Below are positions 42,580 through 51,096 of a stretch of DNA of 64,000 bases, in pieces. The notes under the pieces were generated by a model that searched no databases, was not told the DNA's origin, and saw nothing but the letters and a program-made list of their open reading frames with translations. The DNA comes from Aeromicrobium yanjiei (GTDB lineage Bacteria; Actinomycetota; Actinomycetes; Propionibacteriales; Nocardioidaceae): contig NZ_CP045737.1 in the NCBI RefSeq assembly GCF_009649075.1, forward strand, positions 1,116,001-1,180,000, given 5' to 3'. Position numbers and translations under genes: made by a program. Within the stretch, counting starts at the first letter, position 1. Each line of letters starts with the position of its first letter.

Positions 42580-42655
42580 GGCCCCGTTGTGTAGCGGCCT
42601 AGCACGTCGCCCTCTCAAGGCGGTAGCGCGGGTTCGAATCCCGTCGGGGCTACCA
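42580..42655 (+). tRNA. tRNA-Glu (anticodon CTC)
   Basis: The cloverleaf folds: acceptor GGCCCCG/CGGGGCT with a G-U first pair, D arm GTGT/GCAC, anticodon stem TCGCC/GGCGG with loop CTCTCAA (anticodon CTC), and T arm GCGGG-TTCGAAT-CCCGT. The discriminator is A and the CCA end is encoded. Confidence 0.96.
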
Positions 42656-42661
42656 TGGAAA

Positions 42662-42701
42662 AAAACCCCCTGACCTGCGGAAACGCGGGTCAGGGGGTTT
42701 T
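42662..42701. terminator. Rho-independent terminator after tRNA-Glu
   Basis: CCCCCTGACC pairs with GGTCAGGGGG around a 12-nt loop, flanked by an A-run on the left and TTTT on the right, so it can work in both directions: for the tRNA transcript and for the convergent MmgE/PrpD gene. Confidence 0.9.
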
Positions 42702-42720
42702 CCGTGTCCGGGGGCGATGA

Positions 42721-44082
42721 TCAGGGCAGGGCGGCGAGGGTTCGTACGGCGTCCGGGCTCGCGTCGAGCGCGGTCACCACGCGAGCGATGCGCGAGGTGT
42801 CGTCGAACCCCACCAGTCGCTCGAGCTTCGCGACGACGTCGTCCGCCGACATCGGGAAGTGGTCGACGTCCCCGATCGGGTTGGGCACGCCGAGGCTGAT
42901 CGCGGTGCCGTCGTGAAGCGTGATCGTCACCTCCGCCGGGCGTCGGTGGGGGAGCAGGGCGTCGAGGGCCGGGCTCGCCGTGACCTCGACGCGTGCACTC
43001 AGCTCCTGTGCCGCGAGGAACGTCGCACTGCCCGGGTCGAGCGTCGTCGCATCGATCGTGGGGCTGACGACCGCGGCAGCCACGACGAACGGCAGCGAGA
43101 ACATCGCGCCGAGCCTGGACGTGGGATCGCGGACGAACAGGGGCTCGGCAAGTGAGTGGGTGCGCACCGTGACGTGGGCGACCTGGTCGGCAGTCACGCC
43201 GTACGAGGACCTGAGTGCCTGGACCGCGTCCACCGCGGCGTGGGTGTAGGAGCACGACGCGTGCTGCTTGGTGTAGCCCTCGGTCGTCAGCCACTCGTGC
43301 CCCAGTCCTTCGATCAGGACGGTCGGGTCGAGCGAACCGACGATGTCGCCGAGGGAGTGCTGGGCTCTGCCGGCGTTGTCGACCAGTCCGGCCAGGCTGA
43401 GGCGGGCTGCATCGAGACCGGCCCGGTTCGCCCCCGCGATCCACAGGTTCCGGCTGAAGCCGCCGCTCAGCACGACGGCCCACGGAGTGACCTGGACGAG
43501 TGAGGTCGAGGCGTCGATCGCGGCCGCGGTCTGGGCGGTGGTGGCGCCGAGGATGAGTGAGGCCGCACAGGCTGCGCCGGCCGCGCCCCAGTGCCCGTGG
43601 GGGTGCCAACGGGGATCGCGCGTCACGGCGCGACCGAAGCGTGCGGCGACCTCATAGCCCGCGGCGATCGCGTCGAGCAGCTGTCGGCCGGTCACGGGAC
43701 GATCAGCGAGTCGGGCGGCCGCGATCGCCGCGAAGACGACATGGGCGGCGGGGTGCCCTGCAGCGTGCTTGTTGCCCTCGTCGAGCTCGAGGCAGCAGGC
43801 GGCGATCGCATCGAGGTGGGCCACGGTCTCGGCCGAGCCGGACAGCATGGATCCGGTCGTGGTGTGCGGACCGTCCTCGGCGCGCCACGCTGCCGCGAGC
43901 GCCCGGAGCTCGGGCGTCCTGTGGCCCGCGAGAGTGACGCCCAGGAGGTCGGTCAGCATGACCTCGATCCGGTCGCGGACATGAGACGGTACGCCCCCGC
44001 GGCGACATCGACTCGCCAGCTCTGCCAGCCTCTCGGTGGCTGCTTGCTGTTCCGCCAAGCGAAACATAAGATCCGTAGACAC
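42721..44082 (-). CDS. MmgE/PrpD family protein (first copy)
   Basis: A 453-residue protein of the 2-methylcitrate dehydratase / cis-aconitate decarboxylase / iminodisuccinate epimerase family. Family segments: LDLLGVTLAG-like TDLLGVTLAG, CLELDEGNKHAAGHPAAHVV, GAAGAACAASLILG, and EGYTKQHASCSYTHAAVDAV with the conserved Lys/His. It is divergent from the CoA-transferase operon and shares its 160-bp promoter region. The start is uncertain: GTG 44082 is given; TTG 44088 and ATG 44067 are alternatives and none has a clear Shine-Dalgarno. The second paralogue lies at 46248. Confidence 0.85.
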   Translation of the reverse strand: MSTDLMFRLAEQQAATERLAELASRCRRGGVPSHVRDRIEVMLTDLLGVTLAGHRTPELRALAAAWRAEDGPHTTTGSMLSGSAETVAHLDAIAACCLELDEGNKHAAGHPAAHVVFAAIAAARLADRPVTGRQLLDAIAAGYEVAARFGRAVTRDPRWHPHGHWGAAGAACAASLILGATTAQTAAAIDASTSLVQVTPWAVVLSGGFSRNLWIAGANRAGLDAARLSLAGLVDNAGRAQHSLGDIVGSLDPTVLIEGLGHEWLTTEGYTKQHASCSYTHAAVDAVQALRSSYGVTADQVAHVTVRTHSLAEPLFVRDPTSRLGAMFSLPFVVAAAVVSPTIDATTLDPGSATFLAAQELSARVEVTASPALDALLPHRRPAEVTITLHDGTAISLGVPNPIGDVDHFPMSADDVVAKLERLVGFDDTSRIARVVTALDASPDAVRTLAALP

Positions 44083-44215
44083 AGTCAATGACGCTACGTG
44101 GCGCGGTGGGGATCGTCAATCCTCGATCAGCGGACTGGCCAGTGACGAGAAGCATGACGGCGAGATCAGGGGTTCCCTTAGGCGTTGACGGCCGTTAGAG
44201 TGAGCCGGGACATCT

Positions 44216-44232
44216 GTTCCTCTGAGCGAAAC
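44216..44232 (+). promoter_or_regulatory. Probable IclR operator before CoA-transferase operon
   Basis: GTTCCTCTGAGCGAAAC differs from the site at 50899 by one substitution and one extra A. It lies between a TAGAGT -10 (44196-44201) and the GTG at 44243, where a bound repressor would block transcription. Confidence 0.65.
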
Positions 44233-44242
44233 GAGCGTCTCT

Positions 44243-45442
44243 GTGAGTGACCAGCCGATGCCGTTGTCCGGTGTCCGAGTGCTTGATGTGTCCACGATCC
44301 TTGCGGGGCCGCTGTGCTGTCAGATCCTCGGTGACTTCGGCGCGGACGTGGTCAAGATCGAGCATCCCGTCCACGGGGACAACATGCGCGGACATGGTGC
44401 GAGCAAGGACGGCGTCCCGCTGTGGTGGAAGGAGATCAGCCGCAACAAGCGAGCCGTCGCGCTCGATCTCAAGGCGCCCGGCGGGGCCGAGGTCTTCCGG
44501 CGCCTCGCCGCCGAGGTGGACATCGTGGTCGAGAACTTCCGGCCGGGAACGCTCGAGCGGTGGGGACTGGGCCCAGACGTCCTGCTCGCCGACAACCCCG
44601 GGCTCGTCCTGGCCCGGCTGACCGGATTCGGCCAGACCGGCCCCTACGCGGGCCGTCCCGGCTTCGGCACGCTGGCCGAGGCGATGAGCGGCTTCGCGGA
44701 CGCCACCGGAGAGGCGGACGGCCCGCCCACGCTGCCCGCCTTCGGTCTCGCCGACAGCATCTGCGGGATCGCCGCGTCGTCGGCGGTCATGATGGCGCTG
44801 CGTCACCGTGACAGCACCGGCAAGGGCCAGGTGGTCGACCTCAGCATCCTCGAGCCGATCATGACCGCGGTCGGTCCCGCGCCCACCTACTACCAGCAGC
44901 TGGGCACGATCGCGCAGCGCCACGGGAACCGCTCGACCAACAACGCCCCGCGCAACACCTACCGGACCGCGGACGGGGCCTGGGTCGCGGTGTCGACGAG
45001 CGCGCAGCGGATCGCCGAGCGCGTCCTGACCCTCGTGGGGCACCCCGAGGTCATCGAGGAGGACTGGTTCGCCACCGGGAGTGGTCGTGCGGAGCACGTC
45101 GAGCTCCTCGACGCGTACGTCGGTGACTGGATCGCCGAGCGTGAGCGTACGGAGGTCCTGGACGTGTTCGAGAAGGCAGGAGCCGCGATCGCGCCGGTGT
45201 ACGACGCTCGCGACATCACGCAAGATCCCCACATCAAGGAGACCCAGATGCTGCTCGAGGTCGACGACCCCGACGTCGGTCCACTGCTGCAGCACAACGT
45301 GATGTGGCGGATGAGCGAGAGCCCGGGCAGCATCCGGTTCACCGGTCGCGCGCTGGGCCAGGACACGCACGAGGTGCTCCGGGAATCGGGCTACAGCGAC
45401 TCCGAGATCGCCGAGCTCACCGATGCAGGGGTCGTCCGATGA
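44243..45442 (+). CDS. CaiB/BaiF family CoA-transferase
   Basis: A 399-residue class III CoA-transferase. VLDVSTILAGPLCCQILGDFGADVVKIE and ENFRPGTLERWGLG are family signatures, and D171 (FGLADSICG) is the catalytic aspartate that forms the acyl anhydride. It should move CoA from a donor such as succinyl-CoA to a carboxylic acid, committing the locus substrate to a thioester. The start is a GTG at 44243 with only a weak Shine-Dalgarno. First gene of an operon with the cyclase and second MmgE/PrpD gene; an IclR-type site precedes it. Confidence 0.9.
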   Translation: MSDQPMPLSGVRVLDVSTILAGPLCCQILGDFGADVVKIEHPVHGDNMRGHGASKDGVPLWWKEISRNKRAVALDLKAPGGAEVFRRLAAEVDIVVENFRPGTLERWGLGPDVLLADNPGLVLARLTGFGQTGPYAGRPGFGTLAEAMSGFADATGEADGPPTLPAFGLADSICGIAASSAVMMALRHRDSTGKGQVVDLSILEPIMTAVGPAPTYYQQLGTIAQRHGNRSTNNAPRNTYRTADGAWVAVSTSAQRIAERVLTLVGHPEVIEEDWFATGSGRAEHVELLDAYVGDWIAERERTEVLDVFEKAGAAIAPVYDARDITQDPHIKETQMLLEVDDPDVGPLLQHNVMWRMSESPGSIRFTGRALGQDTHEVLRESGYSDSEIAELTDAGVVR

Positions 45443-46251
45443 GCGACGCCCTCCTCGATGCGGTCCTGGGTGGGGTCGACGTGGTCGACCTGGGACGACA
45501 GCTCCGCGTCGGCATGCCGCAGTCGCCCAACCACCCCCAGTTCTGGCACACCCTGCCCCGGCGGCACGGCGACATGGTCCGCGCCGACGGCGGCAGCGCC
45601 GCGAACGACATGATCACGACCGGGACGCACGTCGGCACCCACATCGATGCACTGGCACACGTGTCCCACGACGGCGAGATGTTCGGCGGGGTCGATGCGA
45701 TGGCTGCGGGCGTGGGCGGCAAGTACGACGAGCTCGGCGTGCACACGATCGCGCCGATGATGCGGCGTGGCGTCCTGCTCGACGTCCCGGCGGTGCTGGG
45801 CGTCGACGTGTGCGAGGGCGGCTACGAGATCACCGTCGCCGACCTGGAGTCGGCGGCCGAGCACGCGGGCGTCGAGGTGGGTGAGGGCGACGTGGTCCTC
45901 ATCCGCAGCGGCTGGGGGAGCCTGTTCGCCGACGGTGCTCCCTACGTGGGCGGGCCCAGCGGCGTGCCGGGCATCGGCGAGGCCGGTGCGCAGTGGCTCG
46001 CGGAGCGGCGCGTCCACGCGGCCGGTGCCGACACGATCGCGTTCGAGCGGCTCGCCCCGGGCGGCGGCCACGCCCTGCTGCCGGCGCACCGCGTGCTGCT
46101 CGTCGAGAGCGGCATCTACATCATCGAGGCGCTCGACCTTGAGCAGCTGGCGGCACGGCGCCGGTACGAGTTCACGTTCGTGCTCATCCCGCTCAACATC
46201 TACGGAGCCACCGGCTCGCCGGTGCGTCCTCTCGCGGTGACGTCGGCATGA
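45439..46251 (+). CDS. Cyclase family protein (kynurenine formamidase-like metal hydrolase)
   Basis: A 270-residue metal-dependent hydrolase. The motif H64-x-G-T-H68-x-D70-x3-H74 is the complete cyclase/KynB metal site. VLIRSGW and the C-terminal FVLIPLNIYGATGSPVRPLA are typical. Relatives open amides or lactones, for example formylkynurenine or isatin. The ATG overlaps the CoA-transferase stop and its own stop overlaps the next start by 4 bp. The KynA/KynU genes expected for tryptophan catabolism are absent, so another amide or lactone is likely. Confidence 0.87.
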   Translation: MSDALLDAVLGGVDVVDLGRQLRVGMPQSPNHPQFWHTLPRRHGDMVRADGGSAANDMITTGTHVGTHIDALAHVSHDGEMFGGVDAMAAGVGGKYDELGVHTIAPMMRRGVLLDVPAVLGVDVCEGGYEITVADLESAAEHAGVEVGEGDVVLIRSGWGSLFADGAPYVGGPSGVPGIGEAGAQWLAERRVHAAGADTIAFERLAPGGGHALLPAHRVLLVESGIYIIEALDLEQLAARRRYEFTFVLIPLNIYGATGSPVRPLAVTSA

Positions 46252-47663
46252 GCGGCCCCACGCTGGCCGAGCAGATCGCCGCATTCGCGGTCGCGACGAC
46301 CTACGACGCGCTGCCCGCCGACGTCGTGGAGAGCGTCGGGATGCGCGTCCTGGACACGCTCGGGATCGCTGTCGCCGCCGCCGACCTCGACACCAGCCGT
46401 GCGGCCCGGTCGTGGGCGCGCGACCAGGCAGGCGGCGGCCCGGCCTCGGCGGTGGGCGTCGCGGAGCCGTTGCCGGCCAACCTGGCCGCGTTCGTCAACG
46501 GGGTGCTCGCGCACTCGCTCGACTACGACGACACCCACCTCCCGTCGGTGCTGCACCCGAGCGCGACCGTCGTCCCCGCGGCCCTCGCCGCAGCCCAGGC
46601 CCACGGGGCGGACGGTCGCGCGCTCGTGCGAGGCATCGCGATCGGCCTCGAGGTCTGCGTCCGTCTCGGCATGGCGGGCTACGACACCAGGACGAAGAAC
46701 TCGACCTTCTTCGAGAACGGTCAGCACGCCACCTCCATCTGCGGCGCGATGGGCGGGGCCGTCGCGGCAGCCGTGATCGGCGGAGCCTCGGCCAAGGCGA
46801 TCACCGACACGATGGGCGTCGCGGCGTCGATGGCGTCGGGCATCATCGAGGCCAACCGCACGGGCGGCACGGTGAAACGCATCCACTGCGGCTGGGCGGC
46901 CCATGCGGCGATCTCCGCCGCGAGCCTCGTCGAGTACGGGATCACCGGACCCCCGACGGTGCTCGAGGGTCGGTTCGGGTTCTTCCAGTCCTGGCTGCAC
47001 GGCAACTACGATCCGGCCCAGGTCAGCGCCGACCTCGGCACGGCGTGGTCCGTGCCGGGGATCTTCGTCAAGCCCTATCCGGCCAACCACTTCACGCACG
47101 CGGCGGTCGACGCTGCGGCAGCGCTGCGCGCCGCGGGAGTCACCCCGGACGCCGTCCGGCGCCTGACCCTGGGCGTGCCCTCCCCGAACCTGCGGACGAT
47201 CGGCGAGCCCATCGAGGTCAAGCGGGCACCGGAGACCGGCTACATGGCCCAGTTCAGCGGGCCGTACGCAGTCGCGGTGGGCCTGCTCGGCGGTCACGGA
47301 CTCGGAGCCGGGCTGGAGGACTACACCGATGCGCTCGCGCAGGATCCGGCACGCCGCGCCCTCATGGCGAAGGTCGACGTGGTCGCCGACGCGCAGTGCA
47401 CCGAGATCTTCCCCCACCAGTTCCCCGCGGTCCTGACGGCCGAGCTCGACGACGGGCGCGTCCTGGTGGAGAAGGTGCTGACCACCCGCGGTGGGCCCGA
47501 TCGACCGTTGTCGTTCGATGAGATCGTCGCCAAGTTCGCGACCAATGCAGGACGTCAGCTCGACGACGCGGCGGTCTCCACCCTGGCCGACCTCTGTCGA
47601 GACCTGGCCGGAGCATCCACGATGGACGCGCTCCTTCGACCCCTCACCGCGATCGACGCGTGA
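46248..47663 (+). CDS. MmgE/PrpD family protein (second copy)
   Basis: A 471-residue paralogue of the gene at 42721. VLDTLGIAVAA, AHSLDYDDTHLPSVLHPSATVVPAALA, KRIHCGWAAHAAISAASLVEYGITGP and KPYPANHFTHAAVDAA are the family blocks; the LDYDDTH...H acidic/His block is the better-conserved active-site region compared with the first copy, where it reads LELDEGNKHAAGH. Likely a dehydratase, decarboxylase or epimerase on a tricarboxylate-like acid. It is coupled by 4-bp overlap to the cyclase gene. Confidence 0.88.
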   Translation: MSGPTLAEQIAAFAVATTYDALPADVVESVGMRVLDTLGIAVAAADLDTSRAARSWARDQAGGGPASAVGVAEPLPANLAAFVNGVLAHSLDYDDTHLPSVLHPSATVVPAALAAAQAHGADGRALVRGIAIGLEVCVRLGMAGYDTRTKNSTFFENGQHATSICGAMGGAVAAAVIGGASAKAITDTMGVAASMASGIIEANRTGGTVKRIHCGWAAHAAISAASLVEYGITGPPTVLEGRFGFFQSWLHGNYDPAQVSADLGTAWSVPGIFVKPYPANHFTHAAVDAAAALRAAGVTPDAVRRLTLGVPSPNLRTIGEPIEVKRAPETGYMAQFSGPYAVAVGLLGGHGLGAGLEDYTDALAQDPARRALMAKVDVVADAQCTEIFPHQFPAVLTAELDDGRVLVEKVLTTRGGPDRPLSFDEIVAKFATNAGRQLDDAAVSTLADLCRDLAGASTMDALLRPLTAIDA

Positions 47664-47723
47664 CCACCCGACCTCGCACGGTGCGACCGCCCGTGTCCTG
47701 CTCCCCGACCGAAGGAAGTTCCC

Positions 47724-49187
47724 ATGCCTGAATTCGATCTGCTGATCACCAACGCCCAGGTCGTCCGGCCCGGCCACGAGGCGCCCGAGCGTCTTGACGT
47801 CGGGATCAAGGACGGACGCTTCGCCGCACTCGAGACCGATCTGGACCCGGCCCGTGCCACGGAGGTGCTCGATGCGGGGGGCAAGCACCTGTTCCCAGGT
47901 GCGGTCGACGTCCACCAGCACTGGGGCATCTACAACGAGCTGGGGGAGGACGCCGCGAGCGAGAGCCAGGCGTCAGCCCAGGGTGGTGTCACGTCGGGAA
48001 TCACCTACATGCGCACGGGCGCCTACTACCTCAACCGCTCGGGCCCCTACCGGGAGATCTTCCCCGACGTGCTCGCCGCGACCGACAGCCGCGCGTACAT
48101 CGACTACGGCTTCCACATCGCGCCGATCCTGGCCGAGCACATCGACGAGATCCCGTACCTCATCGAATCCGGCGTCCCGTCGTTCAAGGTGTTCATGTTC
48201 TACGGCAGCCACGGACTGCACGGACGCTCGAGCGACCAGGGGTCGTTCCTGATGCTCCCCGAGGACGAGTCGTACGACATCGCGCACTTCGAGTTCATCA
48301 TGCGCGGCCTGCAGAAGGCGCGTGAGGACGGGCGCTTCGCCGCCGATCGTGACCACATCTCGCTGTCGCTGCACTGCGAGACTGCCGAGATCATGCGCGC
48401 CTACACCAAGCTGGTCGAGGCGGACGGCACGCTGAGCGGGCTCGAGGCATACAGCGCCTCGCGCCCGCCGCACTCCGAGGGCCTCGCGATCACGATCGCG
48501 TCGTATCTCGCGCACGAGACCGAGCTGCCCAACATCAACCTGCTGCACCTGACCTCCCGCAAGGCGATCGAGGCCGCGATGATGATGCAGGCGACGTTCC
48601 CGCACATCGACTTCCGCCGCGAGGTCACGGTGGGCCACCTGCTCGCCGACTTCAACACCGCCAACCTGGGCGGCAAGGTCAACCCGCCGCTGCGCTCGCG
48701 CGAGGACGTCGAGGCCTTGTGGGACCACGTCCTGGCCGGTAATTTCTCGTGGGTCACGTCCGACCACGCGTGCTGCAAGGACGAGACGAAGTTCGGCGAG
48801 CCCCGCGACGACGTGTTCGTGGCCAAGTCCGGCTTCGGCGGCACCGAGTACCTGCTGCCCGGCATGATCTCCGAGGGACGCAAGCGCGGACTGTCGTACA
48901 ACGCGATCGCCGAGCTCACCGCCCGCAACCCTGCCGACCGCTTCGGCCTGGCCAACAAGGGTGACCTCAAGGTCGGGTACGACGCGGACTTCAGCCTGGT
49001 GGACGACGACGTGGAGTACGTCGTCCGTGCCGCGGACTCGGTGTCCACGCAGGAGTACACGCCGTTCGAGGGCTTCGAGCTGACGGCCAAGGTCACCGAC
49101 ACCTATCTGCGCGGCGAGGCGGTGTGGGCGGACGGCGCGATCGTCGGTGAGCCGCGCGGCACGTTCCAGCGCCGCTCCGGCAGCTGA
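47724..49187 (+). CDS. Dihydropyrimidinase/allantoinase-like amidohydrolase
   Basis: A 487-residue cyclic-amide hydrolase with an amidohydrolase TIM barrel. Metal ligands are all visible: H64 and H66 (DVHQHWG), the carbamylated Lys in SFKVFMFYG, His in SLHCE, His in NLLHLTS and Asp in TSDHACC. C-terminal ADFSLVDDD is typical. It should open a cyclic amide or imide ring (hydantoin, dihydropyrimidine or a related heterocycle). It follows the second MmgE/PrpD gene after 60 bp, with GAAGGAAG about 8 nt before the ATG, and ends facing CitE. Confidence 0.9.
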   Translation: MPEFDLLITNAQVVRPGHEAPERLDVGIKDGRFAALETDLDPARATEVLDAGGKHLFPGAVDVHQHWGIYNELGEDAASESQASAQGGVTSGITYMRTGAYYLNRSGPYREIFPDVLAATDSRAYIDYGFHIAPILAEHIDEIPYLIESGVPSFKVFMFYGSHGLHGRSSDQGSFLMLPEDESYDIAHFEFIMRGLQKAREDGRFAADRDHISLSLHCETAEIMRAYTKLVEADGTLSGLEAYSASRPPHSEGLAITIASYLAHETELPNINLLHLTSRKAIEAAMMMQATFPHIDFRREVTVGHLLADFNTANLGGKVNPPLRSREDVEALWDHVLAGNFSWVTSDHACCKDETKFGEPRDDVFVAKSGFGGTEYLLPGMISEGRKRGLSYNAIAELTARNPADRFGLANKGDLKVGYDADFSLVDDDVEYVVRAADSVSTQEYTPFEGFELTAKVTDTYLRGEAVWADGAIVGEPRGTFQRRSGS

Positions 49188-49196
49188 GGGCTGACC

Positions 49197-49228
49197 GGCC
49201 CGGCGCCGCTCGTCAGCGCCGCCGGGCC
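49197..49228. terminator. Possible bidirectional terminator hairpin
   Basis: GGCCCGGCG (49197-49205) pairs with CGCCGGGCC (49220-49228) around a 14-nt loop between the convergent amidohydrolase and CitE genes. The right arm covers the last codons of CitE. There is no T-run. Confidence 0.45.
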
Positions 49229-50079
49229 AGCGTCTCGACGGCCTCGCGGACGACCGCGGCGTCGATCAGGCGACCCTGGGCGTCCAGGGTGATGCCACCT
49301 TTGGCCCGGCTGAACTGATCGACGATCTCCTGCGCCTGCGCGAGGGTCTCGGGGGATGGGCTCGTGGCGGTGTGGATCACGTCGATCTGGGAGGGGTGGA
49401 TCGCGGTCCGCGAGCGGAAGCCGAGATCGAGCAGGTGGTGGGTGCTGTCCTCGAACGCCGCCAGGTCGCGGAAGTCGGTGGACGTGGGCGCGACGGGTGC
49501 GGCCCGGCCGGCCGCGGAGCAGTGCATGACGACCTGCGTGCGGAGCGCGTCGACCGCGGCCGCGGTGCGGGGCGAACGGGTCATCCGCAGATCACCGAGC
49601 AGGTCGACCTCGCCGATGCCGAGCGTCGTGAGCCGGGGGTGGGCGGCGATGCGAGCGAGGTCCCGCACGGCGGCAGCGGTCTCGACCAGGCCCACGACGT
49701 CGAGCCGGGACGTGCCGCGCTCCTCCTCGAGGGCGGACATCATCTGCGACGCTGCGTCGAGGTGCTCGGCCGAGCACTTCGCGATGAACAGCCCCTGCAC
49801 GCCCGGGCGGACCGCGGCGCCGAGATCCTCGGCGAGGAAGTCCGGTGAGACGCGGACCCACACCTCGGGGCCGGTCGCGCCGGGCGTGCGCCCGCCCAGC
49901 CACGCGATGACCTCGCGTCGGGCGGCGGCCCGCTCCGGAACGGGGACCGCGTCCTCGAGGTCCAGGACGAGTGCATCCGCCGGGCCTGCCGCGCCCTTCG
50001 CGAAGAGGTCGGGCCGGTTGCCGGGGACGTACAAGAACGAGCGCGGCAGGATCCGGGTCACGCCGGTCACGCCGGTCAC
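49213..50079 (-). CDS. CitE/HpcH-HpaI family lyase (malyl- or citramalyl-CoA lyase-like)
   Basis: A 288-residue citrate lyase beta-like protein. RSFLYVPGNRPDLFAKG, the metal-binding LDLEDAVP, VRVS, GLVETAAAV and IGEVDLLGDL motifs are typical. Such proteins cleave or form 3-hydroxyacyl-CoAs (malyl-CoA, citramalyl-CoA) to acetyl-CoA plus a 2-oxo acid. This would be a fitting end reaction after the CoA-transferase. Its start overlaps the IclR stop by 4 bp, so the regulator and lyase are co-expressed. Confidence 0.88.
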   Translation of the reverse strand: MTGVTGVTRILPRSFLYVPGNRPDLFAKGAAGPADALVLDLEDAVPVPERAAARREVIAWLGGRTPGATGPEVWVRVSPDFLAEDLGAAVRPGVQGLFIAKCSAEHLDAASQMMSALEEERGTSRLDVVGLVETAAAVRDLARIAAHPRLTTLGIGEVDLLGDLRMTRSPRTAAAVDALRTQVVMHCSAAGRAAPVAPTSTDFRDLAAFEDSTHHLLDLGFRSRTAIHPSQIDVIHTATSPSPETLAQAQEIVDQFSRAKGGITLDAQGRLIDAAVVREAVETLARRR

Positions 50080-50873
50080 GAGCGGGCCGGCTGGAGAAGC
50101 TGGGTGATCGCGTGTGCGGCTGACAGCACCTCGGCGACGTGCTCCTGGTGGGACTCGTCGGCGAGCTCGGCATAGCGTGCCGCGGGGCCCGACGAGCTGA
50201 TCGAGCCGAGCACGTTGCCGCTCGCATCGAAGAACGGGGCGGCGATCGAGGCGGCTCCGGTCATGCGCTCGTTGTTCGACGTCGCATATCCCTGGGTGCG
50301 GACCAGGTCGAGGCCCTGCCGGTACTCCTCGACGTCGGTGGTGGGCCGTACGTCCACCAGCTCGGCGATGACCTCGTCGATGAAGGCCGGGGGGAGGAAG
50401 GCCAGGATCGAGCGGCTCGACGCGCCTGAGTGCAGGGGGAACTGGGGACCGATCTCGACCACCATCTTGACCTCCTGCGGGCTCTCGTACTGGTCCAGGT
50501 AGATGCGCCGGTTGCCCACGAGGACCGAGAGCGTCGCGGTCTCTCGTGTGAGGTCGCGCAGGCCGCGCAGGGTGGGGGCGGCCAGGCTGCGCACGTCGAG
50601 CTGGCTCCAGGCCTTCGTCCCCAGACCGACCGCCGTCGGCCCGAGGGCGTACCTGACGTCACCGGGGACGACCTGCACGAGCGAGCGCGAGGCGAGCGAC
50701 TGCAGGATGCGGTGCACGACCGCCTTGCTGAGCCCGAGGTCCCGGGCGATCTGGGAGACGCCGAGGGGCCGGTCCGAGCGGGTGAACGACACCAGGACAT
50801 CCGCGACGCGATCGGCGGACTCCGTGCCGCTCGCACTCTCCGAAGAGGGCCGTGAGGAAGTGGTCGACGCCAT
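50076..50873 (-). CDS. IclR family transcriptional regulator
   Basis: A 265-residue regulator. The N-terminal winged helix (LGVSQIARDLGLSKAVVHRILQSLASRSLV, about 35-70) is followed by the IclR effector domain (LRGLRDLTRETATLSVLVGNRRIYLDQYESP; GASSRSILAFLPP). AAAGGA is 7 nt before the ATG. A near-palindromic site lies 25-40 bp upstream, next to a possible -10 (AATATA on the minus strand), so it probably represses itself. The same site type stands before livK and the CoA-transferase gene, making this the likely controller of the whole locus. Confidence 0.92.
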   Translation of the reverse strand: MASTTSSRPSSESASGTESADRVADVLVSFTRSDRPLGVSQIARDLGLSKAVVHRILQSLASRSLVQVVPGDVRYALGPTAVGLGTKAWSQLDVRSLAAPTLRGLRDLTRETATLSVLVGNRRIYLDQYESPQEVKMVVEIGPQFPLHSGASSRSILAFLPPAFIDEVIAELVDVRPTTDVEEYRQGLDLVRTQGYATSNNERMTGAASIAAPFFDASGNVLGSISSSGPAARYAELADESHQEHVAEVLSAAHAITQLLQPARS

Positions 50874-50898
50874 GCTGTTCCTTTCGAATGTTCTGAGT

Positions 50899-50914
50899 GT
50901 TCCGCTGAGCGAAC
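50899..50914 (-). promoter_or_regulatory. Probable IclR operator O1 (iclR promoter)
   Basis: GTTCCGCTGAGCGAAC, a near-perfect palindrome with GTTC/GAAC ends and CGCT/AGCG inner arms. It is the reverse complement of O2 except for one central base. It lies downstream of AATATA on the minus strand, as expected for autorepression. Confidence 0.7.
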
Positions 50915-51007
50915 CGTATATTTTGCGGACGAGTGTGATGTAAGTCTAGTAATCCCGGCACGGCCGTGGAATAGTGACCGAAAAGTAGCCGTCGGTTCTC
51001 AGCCGGA

Positions 51008-51023
51008 GTTCGCTGAGCGGAAC
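51008..51023 (+). promoter_or_regulatory. Probable IclR operator O2 (livK promoter)
   Basis: GTTCGCTGAGCGGAAC, the inverted counterpart of O1, located 74 bp before the livK start. Its centre is about 32-33 bp, three helical turns, from the centre of O3, so two dimers could bind side by side. Confidence 0.7.
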
Positions 51024-51039
51024 ACATGGTCCGCACGGC

Positions 51040-51056
51040 GTTCCTTTCAGTGGAAC
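51040..51056 (+). promoter_or_regulatory. Probable IclR operator O3 (livK promoter)
   Basis: GTTCCTTTCAGTGGAAC has perfect 5-bp outer arms GTTCC/GGAAC and the same inner CT/AG pattern. It lies 40 bp before the livK ATG. Confidence 0.65.
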
Positions 51057-51096
51057 ATATCTCTGGTGCCGTTGGCACGGAAGGCAGGTCTCAAGG

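Noticed and set aside
44185..44201. TTGACG plus TAGAGT as a full -35/-10 promoter of the CoA-transferase gene
   Set aside because: The spacer is only 5 bp; TAGAGT alone may be the -10, but TTGACG cannot be its -35.
46248..47663. 2-methylcitrate dehydratase PrpD of propionate metabolism
   Set aside because: No prpB or prpC is in the locus; neighbours point to a different substrate, so the family name only is used.
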